A DNA stretch of 10,039 nucleotides, taken from assembly GCA_937875645.1 (NCBI GenBank), contig CALLXO010000127.1, forward strand, positions 1 to 10,039, written 5' to 3'. The notes beneath the pieces were generated by a model. That model searched no databases. It was not told the DNA's origin and worked only from the letters and a program-made list of their open reading frames with translations. This DNA is from an uncultured Clostridia bacterium (GTDB taxonomy: Bacteria; Bacillota; Clostridia; Christensenellales; CAG-314). Below, one piece after another: positions 6,513-10,039 of the stretch (within the stretch, counting starts at the first letter, position 1; each line of letters starts with the position of its first letter). The position numbers and the translations under genes are program-made.

Positions 6513-6539
6513 AAAAACGGCGAAAAACGCCGTTTTTTT
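6513..6539 (+). terminator. strong rho-independent terminator of the sigma operon
   Basis: AAAAACGGCG (6513-6522) pairs perfectly with CGCCGTTTTT (6528-6537) around an A5 loop, and the T-run ends at 6539. The preceding A-run makes it potentially bidirectional. An upstream CGCCG (6493-6497) could compete for CGGCG (6518-6522). The rest of 6408-6512 shows no gene. Confidence 0.9.
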
Positions 6540-6540
6540 G

Positions 6541-6568
6541 TTGCATTTTTACCTTTTTGTTGTACAAT
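6541..6568 (+). promoter_or_regulatory. possible promoter for the EamA gene
   Basis: TTGCAT (6541-6546, three of six consensus bases) and TACAAT (6563-6568, five of six) are 16 bases apart, directly after the terminator T-run. It is the best candidate upstream of the EamA gene and would give a leader of about 140 bases. The weak -35 keeps confidence low. Confidence 0.4.
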
Positions 6569-6640
6569 ATATTGGCTGGCGAAAGAGGATATTTTTTTTG
6601 GTTGATGGCAAACAAATTAAATATTATCGATTTAATCGCC

Positions 6641-6687
6641 TAATAACTTTGCACTTTTTACCAAAGACGCTAAAAAATAAGTTATTA
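6641..6687 (+). promoter_or_regulatory. structured leader hairpin before the EamA gene
   Basis: TAATAACTT (6641-6649) is perfectly repeated in inverse orientation as AAGTTATTA (6679-6687). Inside it TTTTTA (6655-6660) pairs with TAAAAA (6671-6676), leaving the apical loop CCAAAGACGC. The structure ends 17 bases before the SD AAAGGA (6704-6709). It may influence message stability or translation, but A+T-rich DNA makes such pairing easier by chance. No known riboswitch consensus is recognised. Confidence 0.35.
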
Positions 6688-6713
6688 AATTCAACGCAAA
6701 TAGAAAGGAAAAA

Positions 6714-7637
6714 ATGATAAAAACAAAAGAAAACAAAACATTAGGCACAATTTGCGCCGCGATTTCCAGCGTAATCTTTGGATTTAGCTTTTTATTTTCC
6801 TCCACAGCTTTAAGCAAAGCGAACGTTTTTGTAGTGCTGTCGTGGCGTTTTATTATAAGCTTAATATGTCTTTCCTTTCTTTTGCCCTTTAAACCCTTTA
6901 GGATAAAATATAAAAAAGGAAAAGACCTTTGGCGATTGCTGCTTTTAGGCATAATTCAGCCTGTATTGTATTTTATCTTTGAGCAATACGGCATTGTCTT
7001 TACAAATACTGCAATAAGCGGCGTCTTTTGCGCCCTTATCCCCGTAATTGTAATGTATTTTTCTGCTATTTTTCTAAAGGAAAAACCAACGTTGTTGCAA
7101 ATTATTTTTGGATTTATTTCGCTAATAGGCGTAGCGGTAATTTCCTTTATCGGTAGCAATGAAGGTCAAATAAAATGGTACGGCATTTTGTTTTTAATTG
7201 GAGCGGTTTTTGCCTCAGGCTTTTTCAACATTTTAAGCAGAAAATTACGTAGTATTTACTCGCCTATGGAACGCACTTTTGCTATGTTTTTGATTGCCGC
7301 CGTTCTTTTTACATCCGTTGCGGCATTAAAACTAAGAGGAAGTTTTTTTAGTATGATGTTTGCGCCGTTACTTGACAAGGACTTTGTGCTTAGCATTTTA
7401 TATTTATCAATTTTGTCAAGTGTAGCAGGATTCTTGCTGTACAATGTGGCAACAAGCAATGTGACAGTGGTGGTAAGTTCCTCTTTTTCCAACGTTGGCA
7501 CTGTGGTGACTTTACTTGCAGGAGTATTTATTTTGAAAGAACCATTAACTCCCCTTCAAATAATATGCTGCGTAATTATCCTTATCGGTGTCCTTGGCGT
7601 AAATATCAATAGGAAACACATTAAAAAACTAACTTGA
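6714..7637 (+). CDS. EamA/DMT-superfamily membrane transporter
   Basis: The 307-residue protein has the classic ten-helix layout made of two EamA repeats. The first runs from about residue 11 to 147, starting GTICAAISSVIFGFSFLFS and ending in LKEKPTLLQIIFGFISLIGVAVISF. The second starts at about 156 with WYGILFLIGAVFASGFFNILSRKL and ends with ILKEPLTPLQIICCVIILIGVLGVNI. The paired (L)KE(K/E)P motifs that close each half are diagnostic. Members export amino acids, nucleobases or other small metabolites by drug/metabolite-type transport; the substrate cannot be read from the sequence. Length and both ends are normal. AAAGGA (6704-6709) lies about 4 bases before the ATG. It stands alone between a strong terminator and the next promoter. 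A closely spaced inverted repeat, TTGTCGT/ACGACAA (7643-7673), follows the gene but lacks a T-run. Confidence 0.92.
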   Translation: MIKTKENKTLGTICAAISSVIFGFSFLFSSTALSKANVFVVLSWRFIISLICLSFLLPFKPFRIKYKKGKDLWRLLLLGIIQPVLYFIFEQYGIVFTNTAISGVFCALIPVIVMYFSAIFLKEKPTLLQIIFGFISLIGVAVISFIGSNEGQIKWYGILFLIGAVFASGFFNILSRKLRSIYSPMERTFAMFLIAAVLFTSVAALKLRGSFFSMMFAPLLDKDFVLSILYLSILSSVAGFLLYNVATSNVTVVVSSSFSNVGTVVTLLAGVFILKEPLTPLQIICCVIILIGVLGVNINRKHIKKLT

Positions 7638-7863
7638 GTTAATTGTCGTAGCAGGACTGAGCATTAACGACAAAAGACATTAAGTTCTGCTTATGCAAAA
7701 TGTTAATATTTTGGAAAATTTACAGCTAAATTCTGTACAAAGTTGCAGTTATTTTTTAATTGTACTGCTCAAAAATAGGCATAATTAACAGGCGGTTCCT
7801 GTAGCGTGTTGTTGTTATAAAAAACGGCAAAATTAGTCAAAAAGGGCAAGTCGTCAAAAACAA

Positions 7864-7892
7864 TTGACAGAGAGAAAATTAATTGCTAAACT
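7864..7892 (+). promoter_or_regulatory. sigma-A promoter of the Gate-domain gene
   Basis: A perfect TTGACA (7864-7869) is followed after 17 bases by TAAACT (7887-7892), with an extended -10 TGC at 7884-7886. Transcription would begin near 7899, giving a 20-base leader with the SD GGAGA (7906-7910). Upstream, GTCAAAAA occurs twice, 17 bases apart (7836-7843 and 7853-7860), a possible regulator site next to the -35. The rest of the 282-base gap 7638-7919 shows no gene. Confidence 0.75.
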
Positions 7893-7919
7893 TCATTTGT
7901 TGAGCGGAGAGATAAACTG

Positions 7920-9243
7920 ATGAATGATTTAAATATCCCGCCTTTAGAGGTGGAAGATTTACAAAAAGCTAAGGAAAATAATCCTGTTTTAAACAGCACC
8001 GAAGCTCCCCAAGGGGAGCCCCTTTTAGTTAAGACCCAAACACAAACTAATCCTGGCTTAATCCAATTACAAAATTTAACTCCTCCGCCGCGTCTAAAAA
8101 AAGCAGTCAGCGTTGAGTTTATTTGTAATAGTCGCTTGTTTAGCAGCTTTCGGCATTGTTATGGGTTTTAGCAACGCCATAAACAGCATTTTTAACACGG
8201 CATTTAATTTGCTGACCGAAACGGTTTGGTATTTACTTGCCATTATTGTTATTATGGGAGCACTGGCGGAAATTTTAAGCGAATTTGGCGTCATAAGCAT
8301 TGCAAACAAATTGTTTGCTCCGCTGATGAAACCACTTTTTGGTATGCCGGGAGCTACTAGTATGGCAATTTTATCCTCCTTTTTGTCTGACAATCCTTCC
8401 GTTTTGACGCTTTCGGAAAATAACAGTTATCGTCGTTATTTTAAAAAGTATCAGCTTGCAACCCTTACCAATATCGGCACAACATACGGCATGGGACTTA
8501 TTGTTTTGGTTACCATGATGTCTTTTAAATCAAATAGCGGTCAATCCTTTGTTTGGCCGGTACTGATTGGATTTTTGGCGGTATTTATTACCAGCATATT
8601 TGTATCTCGCATGATGCTTTCCGTCACAAAAAAGCGTTACGGCGTAACTGCTTCTGCCGTCGTAGGGGAAACTGCCGACATAGGTTATGATATAGAGCGT
8701 TTTAGAGAAGTGCGTCAAGGCAATTTTTTAAACCGAATGATAAGTGCTTTGTTAGACGGAGGACAAAGGGGCGTTAAATTAGCTTTAGGCATAATACCCG
8801 GCGTACTCATAATTGCTACTTTGGTGCTTATGCTTTCTAACGGAAAACCAATAGACGGTTATACCGGCGGAGTAAACGAAGGCATAGGACTCATACCATT
8901 AATAGGCGATTGGATGGCGCCCGTAATTAAGTTTTTGTTTGGTTTTGAATCGTCGGCAAGCATCGCTGTTCCGCTGACCGCCTTAGGCAGCGCAGGGGCA
9001 GCATTAGGCGTTATCGAAAAAGGCATAACGGCTGGAATGTTAATTTTGACTCCTAACAACGTTGCGGTTTTTACAGCTATGTGTATGTTTTGGAGCGGAT
9101 ACCTCTCTACCCACGTTTCTATGATGGACAGCTTGAATATGAGAGAGATGACAGGCTGGGCTATACTTTTCCATACTATCGGCGGTATAGTTGCGGGCAT
9201 TTTAGCCAACGGAATGGTTTCGCTAATTAATTTGTTGCTTTGA
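7920..9243 (+). CDS. Gate-domain (nucleoside-recognition-like) membrane protein, frame broken at an A7 run
   Basis: Two overlapping frames look like one gene. From the ATG at 7920 (SD GGAGA, 9 bases upstream) the first frame encodes a soluble Pro/Gln-rich segment ending PPPRLKK, then runs off to a stop at 8169-8171. The second frame continues from the A7 run at 8096-8102. Removing one A gives PPPRLKKQSALSLFVIVACLAAFG, joining the basic end to the first membrane helix in a single 440-residue protein. The second frame alone could start only at TTG 8113 or ATG 8161, neither with an SD. The membrane part has two Gate-like halves: one with MGALAEILSEFGVIS, PLFGMPGATSMA and SFLSDNPSVLTL, the other with GFESSASIAVPLTALGSAGAA and WSGYLSTHVSMMDSL. 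This resembles the Gate family that includes SpmA/SpmB and nucleoside-transport proteins. The substrate is unknown. The break may be decay, sequence error or slippage. Confidence 0.7.
8004..8024 (+). repeat. GC-rich palindrome inside the coding region
   Basis: GCTCCCC (8004-8010) and GGGGAGC (8013-8019) form a perfect inverted repeat around AA. AAGGGG (8011-8016) can instead pair with CCCCTT (8019-8024), so two hairpins exclude each other. The element stands out from the A+T-rich surroundings and encodes part of the soluble N-terminal segment. It could be a small inserted palindromic element or an intragenic attenuator, but nothing proves either. Confidence 0.5.
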
Positions 9244-9352
9244 ATAAAAACAAAACGTAAATACAGAAAAATTCATTTAAGAAGATTAAGCTTAATAGTA
9301 TAATAGATAATAAAAAATATTGATTTGCGCCAAACGCATAAATAATCTAACC

Positions 9353-9379
9353 AAAAGAAGAGAATACCTCTTCTTTTTT
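9353..9379. terminator. bidirectional terminator between convergent genes
   Basis: AAAAGAAGAG (9353-9362) pairs perfectly with CTCTTCTTTT (9368-9377) around AATAC. Reading rightward it ends in TTTTTT for the Gate-domain gene. Reading leftward it ends in TTTT for the permease gene, whose stop codon overlaps the stem edge (9378-9380). The 109 bases before it (9244-9352) contain no recognisable gene. Confidence 0.82.
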
Positions 9380-10039
9380 AAAAGAGAAAATTCAAAACTA
9401 GAAGTGTTACAAAAAAAGAGACAAGCGAGCATACGCCGCAATAAAGCACAAACTTTGGTAAGCGAAAATTTATTCCCTGAGTTTTTAATAAATCCGTCCA
9501 CATTATGCCTGCAAGCGCACCCACGGGTGTTAACAGTGCTCCATAATTACTGCCGGCAATGGAGGCAAAAACGGCTGGTAAAGGGTGGGACAGTTTAGAA
9601 CAAACAGAAGAAAACAATACGCTCATAGGTATGTTGTTTATGACGTTAGAGAACAAGTATGAAGCCGCCCCAAAAGAAAAAACTTTGTTGCCCATTGATA
9701 AAAATTGTGCGATTTTTTCCGTAAAACCATTTTTTTCTAACGCTAAAACCATCCACAAACATAGACAAAATAAAGGGTGCTAACAAATAAGGTAATCGTT
9801 TGAAAGTGGACTTAATAACAGTTGCTCGCTGTTTTGTTGCCAAAAAATAAAGAGCTGCAATTAAAAACACGATAAAAGCAAAACAAAGACATATTTGCCA
9901 CATTTCTATATTAAGATAACCCGAAACCGTCAGCATAGTAGTACAGCATAATAAAACAGACAGCCCCAAACCAATCAAAAATCTATTCTTTTTTGTGGGC
10001 GGCAAAACATCGCAATTTATAGGATTTTTTAATGTTTTG
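9378..10039 (-). pseudogene. ArsB/NhaD/SLC13-like permease, C-terminal part, one-base frameshift
   Basis: The minus strand encodes the second half of an ion-transporter superfamily permease. The 5' part lies beyond the right edge: the frame is open to position 10039 (KTLKNPINCDVLPPTKKNRF). The first frame runs through membrane helices to RLPYLLAPFILSMFV near 9757, then continues out of frame to a stop at 9646. The second frame resumes with MVLALEKNGFTEKIAQFL and ends at 9378. It contains SNVINNIPMSVLF and SIAGSNYGALLTPVGALAGIM, the substrate-site signatures of this superfamily. Removing one G from the minus-strand GTGGATGG near 9750-9753 restores SMFVMVLALEKNGF, the expected join. The substrate (arsenite, dicarboxylate, Na+/H+ or other) cannot be told. 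It is either a real pseudogene or a one-base sequence error. Confidence 0.78.

Noticed and set aside
6605..6643. A 12-codon ATG frame upstream of the EamA gene
   Set aside because: It is very short, overlaps the longer TTG frame and has no well-placed SD of its own.
7643..7673. Inverted repeat TTGTCGT/ACGACAA as a terminator after the EamA gene
   Set aside because: The stem is only 7 bp with a 17-base loop, and no T-run follows.
8094..8116. Programmed -1 ribosomal frameshifting at the A7 run
   Set aside because: A -1 shift reads AGC AGT CAG CGT TGA and stops at once; only loss of one base or gain of two enters the Gate-domain frame.
1..10039. CRISPR arrays, tRNAs, insertion sequences
   Set aside because: No regularly spaced repeats, no tRNA cloverleaf signatures and no transposase frames or terminal inverted repeats were seen on reading both strands.

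Overview
The window looks like a low-GC Gram-positive genome, probably an uncultured member of the Clostridia. The signs are strongly A+T-rich sequence, AGGAGG-type ribosome binding sites, many T-tailed hairpin terminators, a lipoprotein, an ECF sigma factor and RsgI-type proteins. The phylum-level guess is reasonable; anything finer is not supported. Every gene reads rightward except a transporter entering from the right edge.

Layout. (1) 31-542: the RNase P RNA gene (rnpB) with its own promoter and two successive hairpin terminators. (2) 657-1749: a small Panacea-domain protein followed by a two-helix membrane protein, the layout of a Panacea-type toxin-antitoxin pair. (3) 1888-6407: what looks like a cell-surface signalling block. 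It holds a lipoprotein with an RsgI-like extracytoplasmic domain, then an ECF sigma factor overlapping a single-pass membrane protein with a second, divergent RsgI-like domain (the likely anti-sigma factor), then a membrane-anchored TPR-like protein. The lipoprotein keeps the Asn-Pro motif at which RsgI proteins self-cleave; the anti-sigma candidate has lost it. A candidate ECF-type promoter precedes the lipoprotein, so it may be a target as well as a partner of the sigma factor.

(4) 6714-7637: an EamA/DMT-family exporter behind a strong terminator and a structured leader. (5) 7920-9243: a Gate-domain (nucleoside-recognition-like) membrane protein whose reading frame is broken by one base at a run of seven A residues. 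(6) 9378-10039, minus strand: the C-terminal part of an ArsB/NhaD/SLC13-like permease, also broken by one base, converging on the Gate gene at a shared bidirectional terminator. Two single-base frameshifts in neighbouring transporters suggest either local gene decay or sequence/assembly errors; the A-run also leaves room for transcriptional slippage.

The most interesting parts are the sigma/anti-sigma/lipoprotein/TPR block, with two RsgI-like sensor domains in separate proteins, and the candidate Panacea-membrane toxin pair. All family calls are made by eye from sequence motifs; none was tested by a database search.
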